A stretch of DNA of 64,000 bases from JAMDEO01 sp963775295 (GTDB taxonomy: Bacteria > Actinomycetota > Thermoleophilia > RBG-16-64-13): positions 2,170,001-2,234,000 of the forward strand of contig CAVZIK010000006.1 of assembly GCA_963775295.1 (NCBI GenBank), in the 5' to 3' direction. A program made the translations under genes and the position numbers. Positions 8,928 through 16,084 of this stretch are shown here, piece after piece. How positions within the stretch are numbered: position 1 is the stretch's first letter; each line of letters starts with the position of its first letter. The notes beneath the pieces are model-generated. The model saw only the letters and a list, made by a program, of their open reading frames with translations, was not told where the DNA came from and made no database searches.

Positions 8928-9282
8928 TTCTCCTTCTCCTGTCTCTTTAAGGGTGCAAGTGACCGAATCGAATGCTCCGTCGCTCTCGGGTGGTCCTTAA
9001 AACACTTACACAGTCCTCCGTCGTCTTTCGACGAGCCTTTCTGCGCTACACCTCCAAAGTCCACTGCGTTAGGCAGCCAAATCCTCGAACACGGGAGTGG
9101 CCGCGGGCTTGTCACCTCCTTATTCGTCCGTGGGCATCGGATATGAGGTAGCATTCCCATCAAATCTTTCATTTTCATTTCGTTCTTCTTACATCTTTCT
9201 TAAGCCGGCTAGCCTGGCACCACGCGGTTAAACCTTCCAACTAACATGGGTACCTATCGGGCAAGTGGATTGGAGGGATCGC
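8928..9282. other. Divergent intergenic region
   Basis: About 350 bp between the propeller gene and the response regulator. It is relatively AT-rich near 9160-9205 and should contain both promoters. I could not define boxes with confidence. Confidence 0.4.
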
Positions 9283-9981
9283 GTGATCCTTGTTGTGGAA
9301 GACGAGCCGAGCATCGCCGAGATCGTCGGCCTATATCTCAATCGAGCCGGGTACGAAGTAGTGGTTGCTGCCGACGGTGCCGTAGCCCTCGAAGTGCTAG
9401 AGCAGAGAGAGCCAGAACTGATCGTGCTCGACCTTATGCTGCCCAAGGTCGACGGCTTTGAGATCACCCAGTGGGTAAGGGCGAGAGGGGATATACCCAT
9501 CATCATGCTAACTGCGCGGGCAGGGGAGACCGATCGCATTGCCGGGCTTGAGATGGGGGCGGACGACTACGTGGTGAAACCCTTCAGCCCCCAGGAGCTC
9601 GTGAGCCGGGTGCGAGCCGTCTTGCGCCGGAGCCGGCAAGCGGAGAGCTCCGTGCCGCCCGACCAAGGACTGGCTGAGGAGAAGGAGTTGGTATTCGATG
9701 GCCTCGCGATCGATGTCGAGGCCCGAACGGTCTGCGTGCGTGGGGAACAGAGAATGTTAACGGCCAAGGAGTTCGAGCTCCTCCTGGTCCTGGCCCGCCA
9801 TGCTCGCCGCGTCTTTACCCGCGACGAGTTGCTCGGTCTTGTCTGGGGATTCACGGACTACATCGACCCAAGCACCGTGACAGTCCACATCCGCCGGATT
9901 CGGGAGAAGATCGAAGAGAACGCCTCCAATCCCCGCTACATCATGACTGCCTGGGGGGTCGGATACCGGTTTGAACCTTAG
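9283..9981 (+). CDS. OmpR/PhoB family response regulator, 232 aa
   Basis: Receiver domain (residues 1-115) with the acidic pair in VVEDEPS, phospho-acceptor Asp50 in VLDLMLPKVDG, and the conserved Thr and Lys in MLTARAG and VVKPFSP. The C-terminal winged helix (about 135-230) has LTAKEFELLLVLARHARRVF and STVTVHIRRIREKIE. The GTG at 9283 has GGAGGG 5 nt upstream and gives a typical receiver start (VILVVEDE); the in-frame GTG at 9265 is less likely. The gene overlaps the kinase gene by 11 nt. Confidence 0.93.
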   Translation: MILVVEDEPSIAEIVGLYLNRAGYEVVVAADGAVALEVLEQREPELIVLDLMLPKVDGFEITQWVRARGDIPIIMLTARAGETDRIAGLEMGADDYVVKPFSPQELVSRVRAVLRRSRQAESSVPPDQGLAEEKELVFDGLAIDVEARTVCVRGEQRMLTAKEFELLLVLARHARRVFTRDELLGLVWGFTDYIDPSTVTVHIRRIREKIEENASNPRYIMTAWGVGYRFEP

Positions 9982-11293
9982 CCGAACACCTTCTCAGCGG
10001 GCCGGCGAGAATCGGGGGCTTGTGAGCCGAGTTTGGTCGGTCGACCCCTTGGGTCGCTTCACTGTCCTCGTGGGAATTGTGTTTCTTGTCGCGCTGGGGG
10101 CATATGCCGCACTTGCTCTTCCGTCGTGGCACGACCTGGGCTTCTTTGCGCTCGTCGTCCTGGCGTCTGCCCTGCTCTCGGTCTTGGTCGGCCAGCTCGC
10201 CTATCGCCTGTCCTGGCTAAAACGATCGCCACGGATCCTCTGGACGCTTCTGGTCGGATACGCTGCGGTCGGTGTGCTCACGTTCCTGAACGTGTTGACG
10301 GCCGCGCTGCTGATGTTCATCAAGACCGAGGACGTCCGTCTGGTCGCCGCCTTGCTGCTTTTTGGCGTTGGAATCGCAGTTTGCCTGGGCTATCTCCTCG
10401 CGATGGGTATTTCGGGGGAGGCAAGCCGGTTGGTTACGGCTACTGATCGGGTGGCGGAGGGACAGTTCGATGTCCGTGTTGATGCCCAAGGCCGGGATGA
10501 GATGGCCGCCCTAGCTCGGGCCTTTAACGAGATGGCGAAAGCTCTTGCGGACGCTGCCGAAACGCAGCGCGCCGTGGAAAGAATGAGGCTTGATCTTGTG
10601 GCTTGGGCCGGCCACGATCTGCGCACACCACTCACCTCGGTTAGCGTCATCGTGGAAGCGCTTGCCGACGGGCTGGTGACTGATCCTCAAACGGTAGGAA
10701 GGTACCTGCAGACGGCCCAGCGCGATCTGCGAGTTCTCGGTCTGCTTATCGACGATCTCTCTCTGCTGGCTCAGGCCGATGCGGGTGGCCTGCATCTGGC
10801 TAGGCGTGTGGATTCGCTTGACCGTCTAGTGTCCGAGGTGGCGGAGTCGTTCTCTCTGCAGGCCGGGCGCAAGGACGTGACCCTGCTTGTGGAAACGGAA
10901 GGGGAGCTGGAGGCGCTTTCATTTGATCTCTTGCAGTTTCGGCGCGCAATCACCAACGTTCTTGACAACGCCGTGAGACACGCCCGGGAGGGAGGAACTG
11001 TGCGGGTTGAGGCGCGCTCCATCACTGCCGGGGCTGAAATCCAAGTCTGGAATGACGGGCGGTCGATCAGCCCCGACGATCTGCCCCACGTGTTCGATCG
11101 GTTCTACCGAAGCGATGTGCACGGCGCCGGGACGGCCGGAGGCGCGGGACTTGGACTCGCGATCGCTAAGGCTATCGTCGAGGCGCACGGTGGGACGCTG
11201 ACAGTGGCAAGCCCGTCGGACCGAGGCACTCTTTTTACTCTAATGCTGCCCGTCAACCCTGGCCATGGGGTCTCGGATCGGGAGCGTATTTGA
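9971..11293 (+). CDS. Sensor histidine kinase, about 440 aa
   Basis: Partner of the upstream response regulator. Hydrophobic segments near residues 30-95 and 105-140 form the membrane sensor. A HAMP linker (about 140-195, ATDRVAEGQFDVRVDAQGRD) leads to the dimerisation domain with phospho-acceptor His215 in WAGHDLRTPLTS. The ATPase domain has its N box (ITNVLDNAVRHA), G1 region (VWNDGRSISPDDLPHVFDRF) and G2 (GAGLGLAIAKAIVEAHGG). The TTG start at 9971 overlaps the regulator; a GTG at 10022 is an alternative. The stimulus is unknown. The divergently placed propeller gene is a possible target. Confidence 0.9.
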   Translation: MNLSRTPSQRAGENRGLVSRVWSVDPLGRFTVLVGIVFLVALGAYAALALPSWHDLGFFALVVLASALLSVLVGQLAYRLSWLKRSPRILWTLLVGYAAVGVLTFLNVLTAALLMFIKTEDVRLVAALLLFGVGIAVCLGYLLAMGISGEASRLVTATDRVAEGQFDVRVDAQGRDEMAALARAFNEMAKALADAAETQRAVERMRLDLVAWAGHDLRTPLTSVSVIVEALADGLVTDPQTVGRYLQTAQRDLRVLGLLIDDLSLLAQADAGGLHLARRVDSLDRLVSEVAESFSLQAGRKDVTLLVETEGELEALSFDLLQFRRAITNVLDNAVRHAREGGTVRVEARSITAGAEIQVWNDGRSISPDDLPHVFDRFYRSDVHGAGTAGGAGLGLAIAKAIVEAHGGTLTVASPSDRGTLFTLMLPVNPGHGVSDRERI

Positions 11294-11581
11294 CTTGGCC
11301 CTCATGGTTGGCATCCTGATGTGCTTCCACGGGTCCTATCGGCGTGGGTATGCTCATCGTGCGCCATGTTTTGGTGCATTTTCCTCTGCGCCTGTGTCTC
11401 CCCATGTGCCAGCGGCATTATCACGATGCAATAGTGTTCGTTCCCGATGGGAAAGTATTGACGACCGAGGAATCAGCGATCAACAGGTAGTGCGACGCTC
11501 TGACGCCGGATCCCCGCGCGGACGTCGCTTCCCGTCGCGGGAACTGTTGCTGCATGTGGACACTCTTGCACTCGCAGCAAG

Positions 11582-12293
11582 ATGGCACGCACGGAGAAAC
11601 AGGTGACCGACGCCAAGCAGGGCGGACGTGAACCAGAGCCGGTAGATCCCGGAACTCTCTGGGAGGGAAAGCACATAGGGCGCCGCGCCTTTCTGGGTCT
11701 GGTGGCCGCCGGCTTCCTTGGGCTCGTCATCGGGCCGAAAGTCTTTGCCCGCGTTGTCCCGCCCCCCCTTTGTGCCCGCCTCTTTTCCGATCAACAGCGT
11801 CATGAAAGGGCCGAAGTTTGACCCGTCTTCCTGGCGCATTAAGGTCGACGGCTTGGTGCGGCGGCCGCTTGATCTGTCATTTGCCGAGTTCACCGCGTTA
11901 CCTCAGGTGACGGTGACCAAGGATTTCGTCTGCGTGGAGGGGTGGACGGAACCTGAGATTCTGTGGAAAGGGGTCACGCTCAGCGAGCTCATGATCCGTG
12001 CCGGAGTGCAACCGCAGGCGACGCACCTCCTGTTCCTTTCCGGGGACGGGGGGTACGCCGACTCTCTCACCATCGCTGAGGCATCGGGGCCCAGGCCCCT
12101 CCTGGCCCATGACATGAATGGCGCACCTCTGACTCGCGAGCATGGCCAGCCGGTGCGCTTGGTCGTGCCCGGAAGTTTCGGTTACAAGTCCGTGAAGTGG
12201 GTGGTCGAAATACAGGCGGTTGCTCTGGGACCGGAGGGCTATCCGGGATACTGGGAGCAACAGGGTTATCCGGCCCAGGCGGAGTTCGGGTGA
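11582..12293 (+). pseudogene. Tat-exported sulfite-oxidase-like molybdoenzyme, broken by a frameshift
   Basis: The N-terminal part (11582 to about 11770) carries a twin-arginine signal, GRRAFLGLVAAGFLGLVIG. The rest is read in a different frame from about 11760 to 12293 and matches the oxidoreductase molybdopterin-binding domain (SUOX/YedY-like). It includes FVCVEGWTEPEILWKGVTL, whose Cys is the expected Mo ligand, and YKSVKWVVEIQ. The frames join at a run of seven C (11762-11768); dropping one C gives a continuous protein reading VVPPPFVPASFPINSV. Either the gene is disrupted, the C-run slips, or the base is a sequence error. The complete protein would be about 236 aa, in the periplasm or at the cell surface. 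Confidence 0.8.
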
Positions 12294-12323
12294 GGAAAAA
12301 GGTGGTAGCCAAGACTCCCCAAC

Positions 12324-12345
12324 TATAGGCGGCGCTACGCCGCTA
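12324..12345. terminator. Hairpin after the molybdoenzyme gene
   Basis: ATAGGCGGCG and CGCCGCTAT arms close on CTA with one bulge, 30 bp after the stop. There is no T-run. Lying between converging reading frames, it may serve both strands. Confidence 0.4.
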
Positions 12346-12900
12346 TGGGGCAGAGTTGGCTGAAGTTGCAGCTGCGGCAGATTGTAGATTCCTGGCGCGG
12401 GAACTCCCCAACATCAAGAGGCGCGTTGGTCTCCACGTCGCGCAAGTATGACCGCATCACTTTGACGCCGGCCGAGACCGTGTCGGTCACGAAGCCGGGA
12501 AGATCCTGGGCCAGCTCAACGAGCTGCTCTTTAGCCTCAAGGAGGTAGTAGAGGGTGGCGCTGATGGGCTGGTTCGCCCGCGACAAGAGAGTATGCCGCG
12601 AGCGCGACCTGCACCGGGTCGTCCGTACCGGGCTAGCCCGATTTCCAGTCGATAAAATGGGTCGTGCCGTCGTGCGGGTAGGCAAGGTCACCGGCGGCGA
12701 ACGCCTTGATACCACCCAGGCAGAAGTGGCCGAGGGCGGGGACGACAACGTAGTCGTCCCCGCCGCCAGGCTTCGCGAACAGTGACCCGGGTGCGCTTCT
12801 CAAGGTCCTCGACACCGGGCAACGCCTCACCTGAACACGCCGCGGCTTCAACCTCCCGAGCGCTCGTCCATCTGCTGGCCAAGAAGGGCGTCAAGACTAG
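12335..12900 (-). pseudogene. Decayed PD-(D/E)XK nuclease
   Basis: Three minus-strand pieces in different frames line up as one protein of the PD-(D/E)XK nuclease superfamily (Cas4/AddB-like). First comes GGIKAFAAGDLAYPHDGTTH, then FIDWKSG, which contains the catalytic D-x-K signature and is followed at once by TAG. Then TDDPVQVALAAYSLVAGEPA in a second frame. Then LYYLLEAKEQLVELAQDLPG through a CRSCNFSQLCP tail, which is the iron-sulfur or zinc Cys cluster end, in a third. At least two frameshifts separate them and the N-terminal half is missing. No intact neighbour suggests a DNA repair or CRISPR locus. It is clearly non-functional unless the indels are errors. Confidence 0.7.
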
Positions 12901-13167
12901 TGGGCTTCGACAAACAACGACAGCTGGGTGTCGAGGGTTGGTCTTGCTCGCGCTCTCATTGAGAGTGAGGGCAGCACGACTGCTCGTCAGGTATCGTTCC
13001 CGAATGGGAGGTACGAACTGATCCGATCCTCGCCAAGCCCGACTTATCCGCTATGACCAAGGGCGTAGCCACAGATCCAGGTCGGCTGCTACGCTTTGCT
13101 AGGTGGGCTGCGGGTGCCAGCCGATCGACAGTTCCTTCGTGAAAAGTCTGCAGAAGAGAGGTCACGG

Positions 13168-13401
13168 ATGCCAGTCATCACTATCGAAGGTCCGAAGCTT
13201 GCCGACCTGGCCAAGAAGCGCAAGCTGGCCCAAGACGTAACGGACGCTGCTGCGGAAGCCTTCGCCCTTCCTAAGGAAACCATAATCATCATCTTGCACG
13301 AAATTAGCCCCGAATGCGTGGCTAGCGGAGGGGACCTTCTCTGTGACCGGCACGGAGGGGAGGACGAGCCCGCTCTGGTGGTGAACACCGGACGTCCGTG
13401 A
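13168..13401 (+). CDS. 4-oxalocrotonate tautomerase family protein, 77 aa
   Basis: After removal of Met the protein starts with Pro (MPVITIEGPKL); this N-terminal proline is the catalytic base of the 4-OT/tautomerase superfamily. The helix LAKKRKLAQDVTDAAAEAF and strand TIIIILHEI follow the family's beta-alpha-beta fold. At 77 aa it is a little longer than the classic 62-residue 4-OT, ending in GEDEPALVVNTGRP. The start at 13168 is preferred to the upstream frame (13096) because it exposes Pro1 and follows AGAGAGG. The physiological substrate is unknown. Confidence 0.85.
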   Translation: MPVITIEGPKLADLAKKRKLAQDVTDAAAEAFALPKETIIIILHEISPECVASGGDLLCDRHGGEDEPALVVNTGRP

Positions 13402-13725
13402 GGCCGCTGCAAGAGCCGACCTACTCCCGCGAGAAGCTCTCGCCTGAGGAACGCGACGAACTCCTTCAGTGTCTATCGCCACACCGCGTGGGCAGAGGCG
13501 ATGATCACGGTGCTGGAGGGTGCGTTGCTCTGCAATGCGACCGAAGAACTGCTTATTGAGCATGAGGCGGTCGGGCGGAGTGGTTCGGGCTCCGCGCCCC
13601 GCCTTCCGGACGGCCGCCCGAATCGCCCAGAATTAGGCCGAGAGGTCGAGAGATGATCTTGACCGAGATAGTCGAGGGCTGAGCATGGAGATGTGGATCT
13701 AGATAGTCAGTAACAGGGAGGGCTG
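13402..13725. other. Intergenic stretch with fragments of a possible decayed gene
   Basis: A GTG overlapping the tautomerase stop opens a short plus-strand frame (13398-13560) beginning with MRPLQEPTYSREKLSPEERD. A second frame contains HTAWAEAMITVLEGALLCNA. Both look protein-like, and they may be one small gene split by a frameshift. The family is not recognised. Confidence 0.3.
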
Positions 13726-14100
13726 GTGGAGAACCTAACATGCACGAGAATCTACGCGGACGAGTCGGGCCGGTCGCATGCGGAGGAGGTACGCATAGAG
13801 CTTTGCGGCGGTCACTTTGAGACGTCGGTCCCCCCGCATCAGCTCTCGGCCCCAATTGGTGTCTGCCAGGCTCGTTTCTCGGTCATGCCGCCCGGCTGGG
13901 CGGGGGATTGGCATCCGGCTCCTGGACGTCAATACAGTGTGCACCTATCCGGCGAACTCGAGGTGGAGGTAGGGGATGGTCGTGTCTGCCGGTTCGGCCC
14001 GGGCAGCGTCGTGTTGCTTGAGGACGTATCCGGGCAGGGTCACCGCACGCGCGTGATCGGCGAGCAGCCGGTGGTCGGTGTCTTCATGCAGTTGGCCTGA
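13726..14100 (+). CDS. Cupin domain protein, 124 aa
   Basis: Small single-domain cupin. The conserved barrel is visible as WHPAPGRQYSVHLSGELEVE (metal-binding motif 1 region, with H in WHPAP and E in GELEVE) and PGSVVLLEDVSGQGHRTRVI (motif 2, with H in GHRT). The GTG start at 13726 follows GGGAGGG. Metal and substrate are unknown; such proteins range from sugar isomerases to sensors. It lies alone between the tautomerase and a minus-strand gene. Confidence 0.8.
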   Translation: MENLTCTRIYADESGRSHAEEVRIELCGGHFETSVPPHQLSAPIGVCQARFSVMPPGWAGDWHPAPGRQYSVHLSGELEVEVGDGRVCRFGPGSVVLLEDVSGQGHRTRVIGEQPVVGVFMQLA

Positions 14101-14146
14101 TCTCGGGATGCAGCGGATCGGGGACAATCACCAGGTGCTGCGGCCT

Positions 14147-14473
14147 TCATTCCCCAATGTGAAGTGTTTCGCCGGTTATTGGCCTTCGGAAGCAGTGGAC
14201 GGTGCAGCGGGCACAGGCGGGCTTGTCGTCGCCGAACCTGCAGCGCTCGATACGCTCCTCGGCATCGGCGAGAAGCGACACGCACTGTCCACACAAGACG
14301 ATCTTCCGGCTGGTTGGGAATTGAGCGTCGGCGCTGGAGTGGTTTCCTGCGCAGTAGATGTAGATCATCATCTTGAGCGTCCGCTGTTCTCTTCGCGAGC
14401 GTTTCGAAGGTATGCGAGTCACCTTAGGGACACCTAGGCCTCCTGAAGGATGGAGACGGGGCGGCAAGATCAC
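14147..14473 (-). CDS. Nitrous oxide-stimulated promoter (YgbA-like) family protein
   Basis: The cysteine pattern identifies the family: a helix with YCAGNH, then VLCGQCVSLLADAEERIERC, FGDDKPACARC and TVHCF. These match the conserved LCxEC, RLxxCPFGExKPTC and CPxHCY blocks. Such proteins are about 100 aa and the E. coli member YgbA is linked to nitrosative stress. The predicted protein stops soon after HCF (RRPITGETLHIGE), so the usual C-terminal helix appears short. The start is uncertain: the frame opens with GTG at 14473, but an internal GTG near RREQRTLKMM may be used. A small cytosolic Cys-rich protein. Confidence 0.72.
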   Translation of the reverse strand: MILPPRLHPSGGLGVPKVTRIPSKRSRREQRTLKMMIYIYCAGNHSSADAQFPTSRKIVLCGQCVSLLADAEERIERCRFGDDKPACARCTVHCFRRPITGETLHIGE

Positions 14474-14621
14474 GATCGAGGAGCATATCCCATTAATGTT
14501 GTCTTCTCTACGTGATCGATTCTTCCCAGAGGGTCGGTTGACGAGGCGTTCTACTGCGGCGGGCTCGGGTACGATTGACCGTTCAGACCCAAGAGCGCGT
14601 CCTTAAAACGCCCGAGACAGC

Positions 14622-15179
14622 TCAGGGGCCGGGTAGCATAGCGTTCCGCTCTCTTCGATCTCGTCTGCGCCCGATCGTCCACATTGCGAGCACACCCGCC
14701 GTCAGCCCGACGATGTCGATGCCGACGTCTCTGACCGATCCCGTGCGTGACGGCAGCGAGCTCTGATGCAGTTCATCGATTGAGGCCACGACCGTGCCGA
14801 ACGGTATGACGATCACGGCCATTCTCCCAAGCGTTTTTCGGCTGGCACCGCCCGAATATGCCGGTAAAAATGCTTTGAGCGCTTCTGTCGCCAGCAACCC
14901 AAGCACCGCGTATTCCGCCAGATGGGCTAACTTGCGAATGGCCCATGAGAGCGTCCCGAAATGGCTCGACGATGAATCCGCATCCAGCGTGCCGGGAGAA
15001 AACAGGTGAACGATCCGCCAGAGCCACACATTGGTGTGGGCCTCAGAAGCGATGTTCGTGGAGGCGAGCGCGATCGCGGCCACCCAGAAGGCGACCGGCA
15101 AGCAGAATAAGGCGGCAGGCACCAGGCGCCGTCTGGGTACTGGCGAGGTGAGGGGAGGCTCAGGGACGGAATCTGTCAT
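14622..15179 (-). CDS. VanZ-like family membrane protein, 185 aa
   Basis: VanZ-like domain with the signature RKLAHLAEYAVLGLLATEAL and, after two helices, IDELHQSSLPSRTGSVRD followed by a final helix (VGIDIVGLTAGVLAMWTIG). Four membrane segments are visible. VanZ homologues give low-level teicoplanin resistance in enterococci, but most family members, including this one, have unknown roles. The ATG at 15179 starts a basic, proline-rich cytosolic tail. There is no vancomycin-type cluster nearby. Confidence 0.85.
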   Translation of the reverse strand: MTDSVPEPPLTSPVPRRRLVPAALFCLPVAFWVAAIALASTNIASEAHTNVWLWRIVHLFSPGTLDADSSSSHFGTLSWAIRKLAHLAEYAVLGLLATEALKAFLPAYSGGASRKTLGRMAVIVIPFGTVVASIDELHQSSLPSRTGSVRDVGIDIVGLTAGVLAMWTIGRRRDRRERNAMLPGP

Positions 15180-15202
15180 TTCTCACAGGTACCCACATCT
15201 GG

Positions 15203-15451
15203 TCAAACGAGGCGCAACTCCGCTTCCGAGTAGTAGTGAGTGGTGCCGTCGTCAAGTCTGACCTGATATCCGCCTTGGTTGATGACCCCAGTTGTCTGAG
15301 AGGGTGGGATCACCTGGGTGATGATGCCCGTTCCCCTGACTCGCCCGCCGGGAAAACCACGGTGGGGCATCCCGAAGCGGCGGAAGGGTCCGAACATGAC
15401 AGTCCCACGCGTCCGCACCACCTTCACTTTGTCACCGAGCTGGTAGTTCAT
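15203..15451 (-). CDS. Small SH3-like hypothetical protein, 82 aa
   Basis: The ATG at 15451 is preceded by GGGAAAGAGG. The protein is a compact beta-rich domain (MNYQLGDKVKVVRTRGTVMF at the start, GGYQVRLDDGTTHYYSEAEL at the end), similar in style to SH3-like or KOW-type barrels. The middle is Gly/Arg/Pro-rich. I do not recognise the family. It lies 23 bp downstream-facing from the VanZ gene start and just after another small minus-strand frame, so the three may be co-transcribed. Confidence 0.65.
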   Translation of the reverse strand: MNYQLGDKVKVVRTRGTVMFGPFRRFGMPHRGFPGGRVRGTGIITQVIPPSQTTGVINQGGYQVRLDDGTTHYYSEAELRLV

Positions 15452-15466
15452 GCTTGCCTCTTTCCC

Positions 15467-15721
15467 CTAGCCACTTGCCCTGGTCCAGTGCTGGATAAAC
15501 CACTTAGCCCTCGGCACAAGCGGTGGCACCAGCACGAGCAGCCACAAAACGACAGCGACCCCTACCGGTTCAACCCAGTGTTGGGAGACCCGGTCCGTGC
15601 GGGGAGTCAAAGGAAACGGAGTAACTCGAAACTTACCAAACTCTACATTTGGAGAACGCAACTCGATCTCGAGCTCGTCCTGGTCAGATAGGTCGGCTGG
15701 TGTAACGCCCATCGCAGGCAT
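15467..15721 (-). CDS. Hypothetical single-pass membrane protein, 84 aa
   Basis: The acidic N-terminal half (DLSDQDELEIELRSPNVEFG) is followed by one hydrophobic helix (PVGVAVVLWLLVLVPPLVP) and a basic tail. The regular amino-acid pattern and its position 15 bp upstream of the SH3-like gene on the same strand support a real gene. No strong ribosome binding site is visible, so the start is uncertain. Function unknown. Confidence 0.5.
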   Translation of the reverse strand: MPAMGVTPADLSDQDELEIELRSPNVEFGKFRVTPFPLTPRTDRVSQHWVEPVGVAVVLWLLVLVPPLVPRAKWFIQHWTRASG

Positions 15722-16084
15722 CGCTACCCCCGGGTCATCGAGAAAGGCCGGATTGGATGGTTGGCGCCTCTTGGGATGCTGGAGCGATACAATCAGAAAG
15801 TTGCGATCCTAGTTGTGGCACCCATTTGAAAGAGGCGACACGGAACCCGGGGCGGTCCGAACCTTCTTCTGATTGTTCTTGTCCAGTGGAATGAGCTTGT
15901 CGTCAACAGTCTTGTCTTATTGCTGGCTTCGGGCCCATTGAATGAGAGGGCTGTCTTCATGAGGACTGTGTCCCAGCTTCAGGCTTCTAACAAAGACAAC
16001 TCGGCAACGACATCCACGCGAGTGCTGGCTCTCGCAGCGTGGTAGGCAATGTAATTGCGCACGAATTGGAGGGAGAAGAACCTG
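15722..16084. other. Upstream region of the molybdopterin enzyme
   Basis: Divergent intergenic region. GGAGGGAG at about 16068-16075 is the ribosome binding site of the downstream gene. I see no clear promoter box or operator. Confidence 0.45.

Noticed and set aside
12735..12764. 12-bp perfect inverted repeat with loop AACGTA
   Set aside because: It lies inside the decayed nuclease coding region with no promoter or gene end near, so a regulatory role is not supported.
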